DNA of 35,092 bases, taken from a virus. Each line of letters starts with the position of its first letter. Position 1 is the stretch's first letter. Location of the stretch: IMG/VR virus record IMGVR_UViG_3300031565_000186, positions 1 through 35,092 of that record, one strand, 5' to 3'. The notes beneath the pieces were generated by a model. That model was given only the letters and a program-made list of their open reading frames with translations, had not been told where the DNA came from and searched no databases. The position numbers and the translations under genes are program-made. Below, piece after piece: positions 1-6,432 of this stretch.

Positions 1-318
1 CTTCAGTAACAGCTTGCGTCTTTTAGCAACCCTGTTTCCCTTTTCTTTTTCAAACTTCTTTCTGCTTTCTTTGCCCTCTGCAATCATTCGAGCACGAGCG
101 GCAGCCTTTGCATCTGGCGCTGTGGCTTTTTTAGAGCCTTTGGAATCATTGTCCTTTAGACTCTTCAAGAATCTCTGATGAGCCGCACTTGTTCTAGCTG
201 ACCTTGCCGGATCACCAGAATTAACAGGTACATTGCCCCTCATAATTACGCCGACCTGCCTTTTAAATTCAGAAAAATCCGATTTTAATGTAGGCTTTTT
301 ACTCCACTCCTGCGGCAT
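1..318 (-). CDS. Small basic phage protein, partial (sibling-strain arm)
   Basis: An open frame starts at an ATG at 318 that overlaps the TAA of the upstream gene (TAATG) and runs off the left edge. The visible 106 residues are rich in Lys and Arg and end in a charged helical stretch (EGKESRKKFEKEKGNR and onward). The gene in the same position of the other copy, 33266-33631, also ends in a Lys/Arg-rich helix (KKGKARRKKYEAAQ), but their N-terminal halves do not align by eye. It is probably a small structural or morphogenesis protein at the connector end of the late operon. Function is unknown. By the assembly argument it belongs to a sibling phage and not to the main genome. Confidence 0.6.
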   Translation of the reverse strand, partial: MPQEWSKKPTLKSDFSEFKRQVGVIMRGNVPVNSGDPARSARTSAAHQRFLKSLKDNDSKGSKKATAPDAKAAARARMIAEGKESRKKFEKEKGNRVAKRRKLLLK

Positions 319-554
319 TAGACTCCACCACCGAGCTTTGTTGATCTAGGTAAGTCGCCCGGACCCTCTCGGCGCGCCGGTGAAAACAACAACCTCATGC
401 CCCCAGTGCGACGAAGACGCCGCCTAGATTGAACACCCTGCATTTCCGTACGCTCTTGTGCAGTCGCACGTTCACCTGCACGAGCCTGAGCGGCCTCTGC
501 ATCTTTTTGCGCTTGGGTGGGAGCGGGCCGACCACCGCCAAATATTCCAGACAT
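318..554 (-). CDS. T7 gp7.3-like small tail-assembly protein candidate (sibling-strain copy)
   Basis: This 78-aa protein begins MSGIFGGG, has an Ala/Gln/Glu-rich middle, and then carries the signature RRRLRRTGGMRLLFSPAR. The order Gly-rich start, charged helix, Arg-rich plus GG plus short hydrophobic patch resembles the small T7 gp7.3-type protein, whose C-terminus also has a basic GG segment. That link is by pattern only. A GAGG motif lies 7 bases before the ATG, and the ATG is 1 base after the stop of the GNAT gene. The allele at 33634-33933 is 99 aa with the same Arg-rich core but a different, Gln-rich C-terminus, so the tail end of this gene is hypervariable between the two strains. Confidence 0.6.
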   Translation of the reverse strand: MSGIFGGGRPAPTQAQKDAEAAQARAGERATAQERTEMQGVQSRRRLRRTGGMRLLFSPARREGPGDLPRSTKLGGGV

Positions 555-555
555 A

Positions 556-1035
556 TTAAAACCTCACCATCATGTAATAGTCAGACCCATCCGGTCCGTA
601 CTTTCTCATAATACTTTCTACCTCGAAACGTAGTGCCTTGGCAAACCTAAATGCGGTATCGTTATCGCTATTTACGCAGATCTGTAGTCTTTTTATGCCA
701 TTATTAGCTATTGCGGTATCGGTTAGTTGTTTAGAAGCTCGTATAACCGATATCGCATGGCGGTCTATCTCCTCTCCAGGTATAAGCCACATTTCTGCAA
801 CACCGTCCCAGAATGGCCTAATACCAAATGCAGAGATAACCTTGCCCCTGCCTATACCTGCCCAGCTCATACCATCTACTGCGTGATCCCAGACGTAATC
901 CAGATAGTTTGGTATCACGTTTACGAAGTCACGGTTTTCTTTCTTGAGCCGTATCCTGGTAAGATGCTCATAGCTTAGAGGCACAATGTGCTCGTCGTGG
1001 CCCATTCTTACCTGGGGGAGCTGCACTAAAGCCAT
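556..1035 (-). CDS. GNAT-fold protein, T7 gp13-like (sibling-strain copy)
   Basis: This 159-aa protein has the layout of a small GNAT acyltransferase-fold protein: a central strand pair (GKVISAFGIRPFWDGVAEMW), a helix after it (RHAISVIRASKQLTD), and a C-terminal strand-helix-strand (KRLQICVNSDNDTAFRFAKA then GF-type FEVES). In T7-like phages this position is held by gp13, needed for virion assembly although not known to be enzymatic. The ATG at 1035 overlaps the TAA of the terminase gene. The other copy (33935-34414) has the same length and differs at 17 of 159 residues by my count, mostly in residues 21-50. Both copies look intact, so both are under selection in their own genomes. Confidence 0.75.
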   Translation of the reverse strand: MALVQLPQVRMGHDEHIVPLSYEHLTRIRLKKENRDFVNVIPNYLDYVWDHAVDGMSWAGIGRGKVISAFGIRPFWDGVAEMWLIPGEEIDRHAISVIRASKQLTDTAIANNGIKRLQICVNSDNDTAFRFAKALRFEVESIMRKYGPDGSDYYMMVRF

Positions 1036-1713
1036 TAGAAGATCTCGAAATCTGTGCTTGCGCTGAATGTTTGCCCACCTGCAAAGCTTCCGCCATAAGT
1101 TCCGCGCCGCAATCTGCGTTGTTCGCCGCCACCAAGCATAAGATACCCGAAAGCATCGCCACAGTGAGAGTGTTCATTCTTCACCGGCGCGTCTTTAAAC
1201 CGATCCTGCCCAGCGCCCATAGACACACGCTTAAAGAAATAGCCGCCGCTCAGAGATTTCCGCAGCCTCAAGCACTTTTTGCTAACGAGAAGACCAGGTT
1301 TGCCACCAACCAGCCGGTTCATAGGAGCCGCAGCAGCCTCACGCCTTACATTGAAAGCATTGCTATCTGTCGGCTGTGCGCGAAACCCAATAGACTGCAA
1401 GTGATCGAAGGCTGTAACCTCATAGATCTCGTCACGCTTGTTTCCAGCAGGGTCTCCCCAGATCTGCACCTCTGCTTTGTTGAAGCTTGCAGCGATCTTG
1501 CCTATCAACTCTTGCCCAAAGCGCTCAAGCCCCATGTCAAATGTCACAAGCTCATCGAGGATCTTCCACGCACCGCCAGATGTTCTCTGCCCAAAGATAG
1601 CCGCCGGTGTCAAACCAAAGTCAACGCCGATCTGTAGCGGGTATTGCGGATCATACTGCACATCCGCAGACATCATTTCATCGTCATACTCCGGCCAAAC
1701 CGGCCTGCCTTCC
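556..1713. repeat. Diverged copy of 33935-35092 (sibling-strain arm)
   Basis: The two segments have the same length and gene order (GNAT gene plus terL 3' end) with a constant offset of 33,379. Divergence is zero over 1587-1713, low and mainly synonymous in the rest of terL, about 11 percent at protein level in the GNAT gene, and much higher further left, where the gp7.3-like genes differ in length. The graded pattern is what a strain-variant branch looks like. Confidence 0.8.
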
Positions 1714-2558
1714 TGCACGAAGGTAAACTTGCCCTCTGCATAGCACCTGATCCAGTCAGCATTCTTTCCGCCTAGAAGCTGCTCATAGTAACCATCCGGC
1801 AAATGCGTCTTGTTCTCCGCAGAAGGATTAACCATCCACCACTTGCCACCGGAAAATACAAAACCATTTGCTTCCGGGTTCTCTGGTAGATCCTTGGCAG
1901 ACACCTCCAAGACACCACCTGGCTGACGAAAGAACTTCCACGGGAACCGGCCACCGATAGGGTTCTTCTCTGATAGCTCATGCCACCAGTGATCCGCATC
2001 GGGCGGGTTAGTATCCATGATAATTCCATACCAGGACGCGCCGCCATCGGATTTGGTAGGATAACGGCCAACGCGGTGTGTCAAACCATCTATCACAGCC
2101 TTCGGCAGCTCTCTAGCCTCGTTAACCCACGCACCAGTTAGCTCCAATGACAGCAGCTTACGCACATCTTGGGGCGTGGAAAGGGCCATGAAGATAACTT
2201 CACAGTCAATACCAGGAGCATTATCTCTGCTGGGGAGTTTAAGATGGTGGGTAATAGGCGGTTGCCAGCGCATCGGACCCCATACATCCTCTGGAAACAA
2301 CTCACCCCACGTCTTGATCGTAGTTGTTCTAAGCTCTGGATAGGTATTACGCACGATCACAAACCGGGAATACCGAATGCCATCACGAGGCGAAGGCTTT
2401 TGCTGGACAGCTTTTAACATAATCTCAGCAGCACAGCCGTATGACTTGCCAGATCCCACCGGCCCCATCAGGCCGCGAACAAAAGACTTATCGTGCAAAA
2501 ACTTCCAGACCGTAGCAGACTTAGAGAAATCCAAGTTCATGCTGGGGAGATCAGTCAT
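1035..2558 (-). CDS. terL: Terminase large subunit (packaging ATPase and nuclease)
   Basis: TerL pumps DNA into the prohead and cuts concatemers. Numbering from the upstream ATG at 2570, the Walker A is GPVGSGKS at 36-43, a Walker B-type segment GAWVNEA is near 146-152, and the coupling motif is MDTNPP near 185-190. The RNase H-like nuclease carries D317 (IGVDFG), D373 (WGDPAG) and D472 (HCGDAF). I prefer the ATG at 2558 (507 aa), because GAGG lies 6 bases before it and the 2570 ATG has no good ribosome site; the gene still overlaps the terS stop. By the assembly argument, bases 1035-1586 belong to the sibling strain and the main phage's own 3' end is 34414-34965. The join is in frame and without indels. 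Confidence 0.93.
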   Translation of the reverse strand: MTDLPSMNLDFSKSATVWKFLHDKSFVRGLMGPVGSGKSYGCAAEIMLKAVQQKPSPRDGIRYSRFVIVRNTYPELRTTTIKTWGELFPEDVWGPMRWQPPITHHLKLPSRDNAPGIDCEVIFMALSTPQDVRKLLSLELTGAWVNEARELPKAVIDGLTHRVGRYPTKSDGGASWYGIIMDTNPPDADHWWHELSEKNPIGGRFPWKFFRQPGGVLEVSAKDLPENPEANGFVFSGGKWWMVNPSAENKTHLPDGYYEQLLGGKNADWIRCYAEGKFTFVQEGRPVWPEYDDEMMSADVQYDPQYPLQIGVDFGLTPAAIFGQRTSGGAWKILDELVTFDMGLERFGQELIGKIAASFNKAEVQIWGDPAGNKRDEIYEVTAFDHLQSIGFRAQPTDSNAFNVRREAAAAPMNRLVGGKPGLLVSKKCLRLRKSLSGGYFFKRVSMGAGQDRFKDAPVKNEHSHCGDAFGYLMLGGGEQRRLRRGTYGGSFAGGQTFSASTDFEIF

Positions 2559-2970
2559 CGTCAGCCTCATACGTTGTGGTGATCTCTGGACCCTTCATGT
2601 TGATCCCAATGATCGAAGGCTTGTCCACGTTCTTCTCTACATCGAGCAAGCCACTAGCCTTAGCCAGAATACGCAGAACACTCACCTTGTCAAACATCTC
2701 AATCGTTGTGCCGTACTGACCAACCGTAACCTTCTTGATCGCAGCCAATGCTTCAGAAGGGATCTCATCTAGAGGCTTAACCTGACCAGTATGAAGATCA
2801 ATGATGTCAGTCATACGAGCCGTACCCATAGCAATCAGCTCAGTCGCAACAGCCTCTTTGTTCTGAGCCAAAGTCTCCGACCGGCCAATCCGGCGCTGCA
2901 ACACACGCGCACCACCGAACCGACCAACCGGCGGGATAGGTTTTATCTTATCCTCTTTCTTTCTAGCCAT
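2551..2970 (-). CDS. terS: Terminase small subunit
   Basis: This 139-aa protein carries the middle and C-terminal pattern of Terminase_2-type small subunits: helices around ELIAMGTARMTDIIDL, then the segment EALAAIKKVTV, then EMFDKVSVLRILAKASGLL. TerS recognises the packaging site and stimulates TerL, and it sits directly upstream of and overlapping terL. The usual N-terminal helix-turn-helix of the family is not obvious. The first 30 residues are a basic, proline-containing arm (MARKKEDKIKPIPP and on), so DNA recognition may use that arm or a partner. The ATG at 2970 overlaps the stop of the upstream gene. Family assignment is by motif and neighbourhood. Confidence 0.8.
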   Translation of the reverse strand: MARKKEDKIKPIPPVGRFGGARVLQRRIGRSETLAQNKEAVATELIAMGTARMTDIIDLHTGQVKPLDEIPSEALAAIKKVTVGQYGTTIEMFDKVSVLRILAKASGLLDVEKNVDKPSIIGINMKGPEITTTYEADDD

Positions 2971-3206
2971 TAGAACGGAATTTCATCGTCCAGCTTACCA
3001 GCGGCAGGAGCCGCTTGCTGAGAACGGTTGCCATCATCCTCAAACAGCTTCAACCAAACCTCACCCTCCTTGTTGGGTAAAGGCAATCCCTCAAGCTTGA
3101 TGCTGATCCCCTTGTCATTCTGAAAGGCAATGCCATGACGCAGCCAAACAGGCTTATCCCGGCCAGGCACTTCCTTCGCTTGCACAACACTAAATCGCTT
3201 GTTCAT
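2970..3206 (-). CDS. Small protein with SSB-like C-terminal tail
   Basis: This 78-aa protein has a compact N-terminal part with alternating hydrophobics (GIAFQNDKGISIKLEGLPLP then EVWLKLFED), a pattern seen in short conserved phage and plasmid proteins of unknown function. A flexible Ala/Gln linker follows, and the protein ends KLDDEIPF. That end is nearly the acidic tip of bacterial SSB (DDDIPF), the docking peptide for repair and replication proteins. It may be a minimal ssDNA-binding protein or a mimic that recruits SSB partners. A strong ribosome site (AGGAGA, 6 bases before ATG) and a candidate promoter at 3239-3267 suggest it opens the terminase transcript. The tail is clear; the function is inference. 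Confidence 0.75.
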   Translation of the reverse strand: MNKRFSVVQAKEVPGRDKPVWLRHGIAFQNDKGISIKLEGLPLPNKEGEVWLKLFEDDGNRSQQAAPAAGKLDDEIPF

Positions 3207-3238
3207 GTGTATCTCCTATACAACGTTACAGTGAGATT

Positions 3239-3267
3239 ACGATATCGCATAGAAAACGATATTACAA
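3239..3267 (-). promoter_or_regulatory. Candidate sigma70 promoter for the SSB-tail/terS/terL transcript
   Basis: On the minus strand TTGTAA (3262-3267) and TATCGT (3239-3244) are 17 bases apart. The interval also carries the 8-base palindrome CGATATCG at 3240-3247 and the heptamer ATATCGT twice. The GATATC core is shared with the perfect palindrome in the early control region (6444-6453), so one regulator might act at both. The -35 overlaps the stop codon of the 44-aa gene. Match quality is moderate and no transcript data exist. Confidence 0.45.
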
Positions 3268-3396
3268 TAGCCCCTTTGCAAGATCCCTAATCACATTGGG
3301 AAACTTATCAGTAGGTATCAAACCAACCTGCTTACCATCATGGTAAATGCGCAGGCCATCTGGATAAACAACCCACACAGTTACACCATCATCCAT
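3262..3396 (-). CDS. 44-aa conserved-type small phage protein
   Basis: The ATG at 3396 overlaps the end of the upstream 54-aa gene and the frame stops at TAA 3262-3264. The protein starts MDDGVTVWVVYPDGLRIY and ends in an amphipathic helix (FPNVIRDLAKGLL). The strand-turn-strand plus helix layout (YPDG, hydrophobic, DGKQVGLIP, helix) resembles tiny proteins often seen in proteobacterial phage early regions; I know of no function. The intact frame and tight overlap support it being real. Confidence 0.55.
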   Translation of the reverse strand: MDDGVTVWVVYPDGLRIYHDGKQVGLIPTDKFPNVIRDLAKGLL

Positions 3397-3553
3397 AAGA
3401 CTTCTTCATCCGCGTCTTGGCAGCCTTGCGAAAAGCAGCGTCACTAGGAGCGCCCTTGCTACCAGGCTTCCGCATCTTCTCGCCAGAGCCCTCAGCAATA
3501 CGCTTCTTCTTAGCATGGATGTTCGCATATAATCCTGGTTTCTTGTTTGGCAT
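3389..3553 (-). CDS. 54-aa basic protein, conserved phage small-ORF type
   Basis: It starts at ATG 3553 with AAAGGG about 7 bases upstream and ends at TGA 3389-3391, overlapping the next gene. The sequence MPNKKPGLYANIHAKKKRI followed by GSGEKMRKPGSKGAP is a pattern I recognise from many small phage proteins: a fixed PGLYANIHAK motif, then a GEKMRKPG motif, then a Lys-rich helix. The role is unknown. The high positive charge suggests nucleic-acid contact. Confidence that it is a gene is high because the motif is well conserved. Confidence 0.75.
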   Translation of the reverse strand: MPNKKPGLYANIHAKKKRIAEGSGEKMRKPGSKGAPSDAAFRKAAKTRMKKSYG

Positions 3554-3776
3554 CGGTAAACCCTTTCATGGTTTTTTGGAAAATAGTTTCGTGGGGGACT
3601 GTAGCTATAGTCGGCGGGGGTGGGGGGCAAGGGGTGCCTGTTGCGATTTGGCCGCCATTTGCCGCCGCTGGGGATCGATTGCCTGCCTGTGATGCGCTGC
3701 CTGCCTCTGTGCTGCGTTGTAGGGTAGGGCCAGTATAAGCCCGAACCATTGCCGGTAAGATCGTTTGGCTACCCAT
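3510..3776 (-). CDS. Possible 88-aa hypothetical protein, weak
   Basis: This open frame starts 2 bases after the stop of the winged-helix gene and fills the otherwise empty 225 bases before the 54-aa gene, which it overlaps by 44 bases. The translation is low in structure, with a proline run (CPPPPPT) and Ala/Gln-rich segments, and resembles no family I know. GAGG lies about 10 bases before the ATG. It could be real or only a permissive frame across a GC-rich spacer. I see no other feature in the gap. Confidence 0.3.
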   Translation of the reverse strand: MGSQTILPAMVRAYTGPTLQRSTEAGSASQAGNRSPAAANGGQIATGTPCPPPPPTIATVPHETIFQKTMKGFTDAKQETRIICEHPC

Positions 3777-3778
3777 AC

Positions 3779-4387
3779 CTATGCCGCCTCTGTTTCGTCA
3801 CTGTGCGGCTCTGTGAGAAGCTCTACGGCCTGATTAGCCAGCATGATCGCTGCTGACTGCACGACATCCGGCTTGATCCTCCATCCAGCGCCGATTGCCC
3901 TCGTGAAATAGTCTGTCGTCAAACACTGAAATTCAGCCCTTAACCTAGATAAGTCCAGTTCAACCTCGCAGTTAGTGCCAGATTTATCTATCTGCTCTTG
4001 AAGCTGTGCGTTTGTTTCTGCTTCACTTAGTTCCATTTGTTGTTTGGCTGTGAGCCTTGAGCGTAATGTGTCTTCGTATTTAACGTGAGGATCGAAGACG
4101 ATGCGGTTGCTGGTGGATCTCTGGCCTTTGTAGAATGGCTTTGCATAGACCATGTATCCGTAGTCTCTGAGCTTCCTGACGTGGTATCCTACTGCGGTTC
4201 GCTTGCTTCCGATGTCTTGTCCGATGCGTTCATTGCTGACGAAGGTGCGTCCGATGCTGTCGCAGTAGCTACAGAAGGCAATGAGAACCCGGAGGGTTTT
4301 GGGCGTGATCCGTGGATCTTTGATCGCTCTGATTGGTACGATTGCAAAGGCTCTTAGATCTTTGGCTCTGAGTTGTTTGGGTCTCAA
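3779..4387 (-). CDS. Winged-helix protein, replication-initiator type, TTG start
   Basis: This 202-aa protein has an N-terminal winged helix (about 28-82): TLRVLIAFCSYCDSIG, then FVSNERIGQDIGSKRTAVG as the helix-turn-helix, then LRDYGYMVY as the wing. This resembles HTH_36-type domains of phage and plasmid replication proteins. The C-terminal half is helical and charged. No ATG exists before the domain. The frame begins at TTG 4385-4387, which overlaps the upstream TGA as TTGA, with GAGGA about 9 bases upstream, so translational coupling from a TTG start is likely. It is one of two winged-helix proteins in this operon and may bind the origin or regulate early genes. Confidence 0.7.
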   Translation of the reverse strand: MRPKQLRAKDLRAFAIVPIRAIKDPRITPKTLRVLIAFCSYCDSIGRTFVSNERIGQDIGSKRTAVGYHVRKLRDYGYMVYAKPFYKGQRSTSNRIVFDPHVKYEDTLRSRLTAKQQMELSEAETNAQLQEQIDKSGTNCEVELDLSRLRAEFQCLTTDYFTRAIGAGWRIKPDVVQSAAIMLANQAVELLTEPHSDETEAA

Positions 4388-4914
4388 AACGGATAGTCCT
4401 CTATTGGGTCGGCTGGCTGCTCTCTCCGGGCGTATGTCTCTATGCGGTTTTCTTCCAAGCTTTGCCGATACATTTGGATCACGTTCATCGTGATGAGGTT
4501 TTTTTCTAGCAGTCTGTCTGCTCCTGATCCGGTGATGTATTCATCTCCTACCGCTTCGCCGTGGTTCATGCGCCTTGCGTTGATTGCATCGCTGTCCCAT
4601 GCGACTGACTTTGCTGGGCCTAGAATTGGTGGCTTGTATGCGTCTGAGCATTTCTGTGCTGCTTTGACCATGTTGTAGATTGTGGGCCATGATCGTGTGC
4701 GATTGTTCTTGCGGATGTCCTTGCCCATGTTTCGGAGGATGTTGGTTAGCCCTTCCTCGTTTATGGAGCTGACGATCTCGCTGTTGATGTCCTCGACCAT
4801 TGCTGTCATTTCTGTGGCTGCTCGATCAGGCGTATGGTTTGCAGGTACATCATACGACTGCAATTCTTTTTGCAGCCATGCGCCGATTGCTTTTGTTCTC
4901 TGCTCGTAATTCAT
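4384..4914 (-). CDS. 176-aa replication-region protein with SSB-like C-terminal tip
   Basis: This mostly helical protein lies between two winged-helix genes, overlapping the upstream one by ATGA and the downstream one by TTGA. Visible segments are an N-terminal helix (RTKAIGAWLQKEL), a helical middle with W and K/R-rich patches (DIRKNNRTRSWPTIYNMV), and a long C-terminal helix. It ends PADPIEDYPF, where the acidic residues plus terminal Pro-Phe resemble the SSB tail. The context suggests a replication accessory, perhaps a loader or adaptor that brings host helicase or primase. I do not recognise the fold, and no Walker motif is present. Confidence 0.65.
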   Translation of the reverse strand: MNYEQRTKAIGAWLQKELQSYDVPANHTPDRAATEMTAMVEDINSEIVSSINEEGLTNILRNMGKDIRKNNRTRSWPTIYNMVKAAQKCSDAYKPPILGPAKSVAWDSDAINARRMNHGEAVGDEYITGSGADRLLEKNLITMNVIQMYRQSLEENRIETYARREQPADPIEDYPF

Positions 4915-5597
4915 TGGATCATCTTTCTGTCTGTTTCCAGTGAGCCTAGAATAGCCTGCATCTGCTGGTCGCTTGTCATATCTTGCAAAGAGGGTTGCTG
5001 GATCTCATCATCCCAACGCTCACCGTTTAGCCATGTTGCCAAATGCGGCATGAATTTTTTATCTTGCTGTCCCCATGATCGGACAAAGAGCGAGAGCGAA
5101 TGTTGGATCTGATCGATGGGAGCTTTCTTCATTGCTGTCGCCAGCGCTTTACGAGCTGTACCCTTGCCAACCTTCTTTGGATAGATCTTCCAGAGATCCT
5201 CAAAAATGGACATATTATTAAGGTTATCTTTTACATGGTTATTACTTACTAGGTTAGTATGTAAATTTTTCACATCGGAACCTGTAAATTTTACATATCC
5301 GTTCTGTAAATTTTTCATATCGGGATTTGTTGACATATGAAGCTTGTAGCTGTTGCTCGTTTTGATGCCATTTCCCTTTGTCCTGGCTGTCTTTGTAATG
5401 AGACCGGCGGCTTCCAGCTTGTCCAGGTGAGTATGCACTGACTTCTCCGACATCTCACAATCTTCAGCAAGCTTGGCAATGCTGGGGAAACATCCATAAT
5501 CAGGATTGAACCGATCAGATAGATAGATCAGCACGATTTTGGTGGCTGGCTTCAGCCCTTTGATGGTCAGCGCCCAATTTGTCGCTTTGAATGACAT
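4911..5597 (-). CDS. Phage replication protein with HTH_36-type winged helix
   Basis: The N-terminus (MSFKATNWALTIKGLKPATK) leads into a winged helix: KIVLIYLSDRFNPDYGCFPS, SIAKLAEDCEMSEKSVHTHL and LEAAGLITK. After a low-complexity Asn-rich linker with two similar short segments (NLQNGYVKFTGS and DVKNLHTNLVS) comes the C-terminal module FEDLWKIYPKKVGKGTARKA followed by MPHLATWLNGERW, typical of replisome-organiser proteins of temperate phages. Such proteins bind the origin and bring the host helicase. I choose ATG 5597 (228 aa) because AGGG lies 8 bases before it. The in-frame ATG at 5615 has no ribosome site. With no phage polymerase visible, this is the best candidate initiator. Confidence 0.8.
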   Translation of the reverse strand: MSFKATNWALTIKGLKPATKIVLIYLSDRFNPDYGCFPSIAKLAEDCEMSEKSVHTHLDKLEAAGLITKTARTKGNGIKTSNSYKLHMSTNPDMKNLQNGYVKFTGSDVKNLHTNLVSNNHVKDNLNNMSIFEDLWKIYPKKVGKGTARKALATAMKKAPIDQIQHSLSLFVRSWGQQDKKFMPHLATWLNGERWDDEIQQPSLQDMTSDQQMQAILGSLETDRKMIQ

Positions 5598-5682
5598 CGC
5601 TTTTACCCTTTTCATTTGGGCAGGATCGTCCTATTCTGACCCTGCACTTGTTTTTGGTTCTTCTAGTGTACTTCAGTCCTAT

Positions 5683-5708
5683 CGCCCTTGCAAGAAATTG
5701 CAGGGGCG
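5683..5708. other. Hairpin with GAAA loop between rusA and the replication gene
   Basis: CGCCCTTGCAA (5683-5693), GAAA, then TTGCAGGGGCG (5698-5708) forms an 11-pair stem on the plus-strand RNA with one G-U and a GNRA tetraloop. On the minus-strand transcript the stem has one C-A mismatch and a TTTC loop. No clean U-run follows on the minus strand; on the plus strand a weak TTTCTGTT follows. It sits 6 bases past the rusA stop, in a 117-base gap that otherwise shows no gene. It could be a processing or attenuation element. Confidence 0.4.
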
Positions 5709-5714
5709 TTTCTG

Positions 5715-6125
5715 TTACCAGGTCACAGTCGTGACTAAACAAGGCTCAACGGCGTATCGCTTGAATACCTTGAGATCATATACCTGGGCATCATCCTCAA
5801 AAACCACGCCATTGAAACTGTCCAAGACGATCTTGGCTATGTTGTCGATGTCTGGCTTGCCGGGGTAAATGATATCAGCCGCAGCCGCCGCCTTCCTTGC
5901 TTTGGTCCAACTCTTGGGGATCTCAAATTGTGCTTTGATAACCATCTGGCACGGCTTTTCTGTCGGTTCCAAGTTGTGCAAAGCCATGTAATCAGATGCA
6001 GCCGCAGCTAATCGATGCTCAAACTTGCGGGTTTTCTCGGGCGTGTAGACCCTGCCCATGCGAGTAAACCGGGGCCGACCCTTGCCGATGGGTTGACCAG
6101 GGAGCCATATATAAGTCGTGGTCAT
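5715..6125 (-). CDS. rusA: RusA-family Holliday junction resolvase
   Basis: RusA cuts four-way junctions formed in recombination and replication. The family signature is plain in 136 aa: the N-terminal GQPIGKGRPRFT (10-21), the segment VYTPEKTRKFE, and the acidic metal-binding core KPDIDN (D92 and D94) with LDSFNGVVFEDDAQV carrying D111 and D112. The length is close to the usual 120-135. The ATG at 6125 overlaps the stop of the RHH gene (ATGA), so it is second in the leftward early operon. It likely works with the annealing protein encoded at 7975-8700 on the other strand. Confidence 0.93.
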   Translation of the reverse strand: MTTTYIWLPGQPIGKGRPRFTRMGRVYTPEKTRKFEHRLAAAASDYMALHNLEPTEKPCQMVIKAQFEIPKSWTKARKAAAAADIIYPGKPDIDNIAKIVLDSFNGVVFEDDAQVYDLKVFKRYAVEPCLVTTVTW

Positions 6126-6376
6126 ATTCGTTTGAGCCAGTCTGTCACATCTGATTTGTCATCGTCTTCGATCACAGCACCGCTGCGCGCCGAAGCCCGT
6201 GCGCCGATGCTTGCTGCGATGGATGTGGTCGGCAACCCTTCCGATATCAATTCACTTGCCAAACGGCTTTGTGATATCCCCTGGGATTGGGAAGCGCTAT
6301 CCAAACGGGCTTTGACCCCAGCAGGCAATCGGACCACCAGAGCTTTCTTTTCTTCCATCTTTGTTTGATACTTCAA
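6122..6376 (-). CDS. Ribbon-helix-helix (Arc/CopG-like) regulator
   Basis: This 84-aa protein has a short strand KALVVRLPAGV, then helix A (KARLDSASQSQG), then turn and helix B (SQSRLASELISEGL), the ribbon-helix-helix layout. Such dimers bind short palindromes with the paired strands. An Ala/Ser linker and an acidic C-terminus (VIEDDDKSDVTDWLKRI) follow. It is the first gene of the leftward operon, beside the palindrome GTGATATCAC, and is the obvious candidate to bind it. The start is probably TTG at 6374-6376, with AAGGG 6 bases upstream. The ATG at 6358 lacks a ribosome site. A role as early-gene switch or auto-repressor is inferred. Confidence 0.75.
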   Translation of the reverse strand: MKYQTKMEEKKALVVRLPAGVKARLDSASQSQGISQSRLASELISEGLPTTSIAASIGARASARSGAVIEDDDKSDVTDWLKRI

Positions 6377-6396
6377 CTTTTTCCCTTTCTTTCAGT

Positions 6397-6425
6397 AATT
6401 TACACCAATTCAAAAAAACTTTAAA
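6397..6425 (-). promoter_or_regulatory. Candidate leftward early promoter
   Basis: On the minus strand TTTAAA (6420-6425) and TAAATT (6397-6402) are exactly 17 bases apart, about 20 bases before the TTG start of the RHH gene. The matches to the sigma70 consensus are weak. The region is AT-rich relative to its flanks, as expected for a promoter, and some leftward promoter is required here because the gene is the first of its block. Confidence 0.35.
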
Positions 6426-6432
6426 TTAGGTA

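Noticed and set aside
1071-1637. 188-aa plus-strand frame opposite terL
   Set aside because: It is antisense to a clear terminase nuclease domain and recurs in the second copy only because that sequence is conserved.
3547-3738. Plus-strand frame in the GC-rich spacer
   Set aside because: It runs against the operon, has no promoter or ribosome site, and overlaps the conserved 54-aa gene antisense.
5515-5742. A 75-aa frame between rusA and the replication gene
   Set aside because: It overlaps both neighbours, has no ribosome site, and its translation has no recognisable structure.
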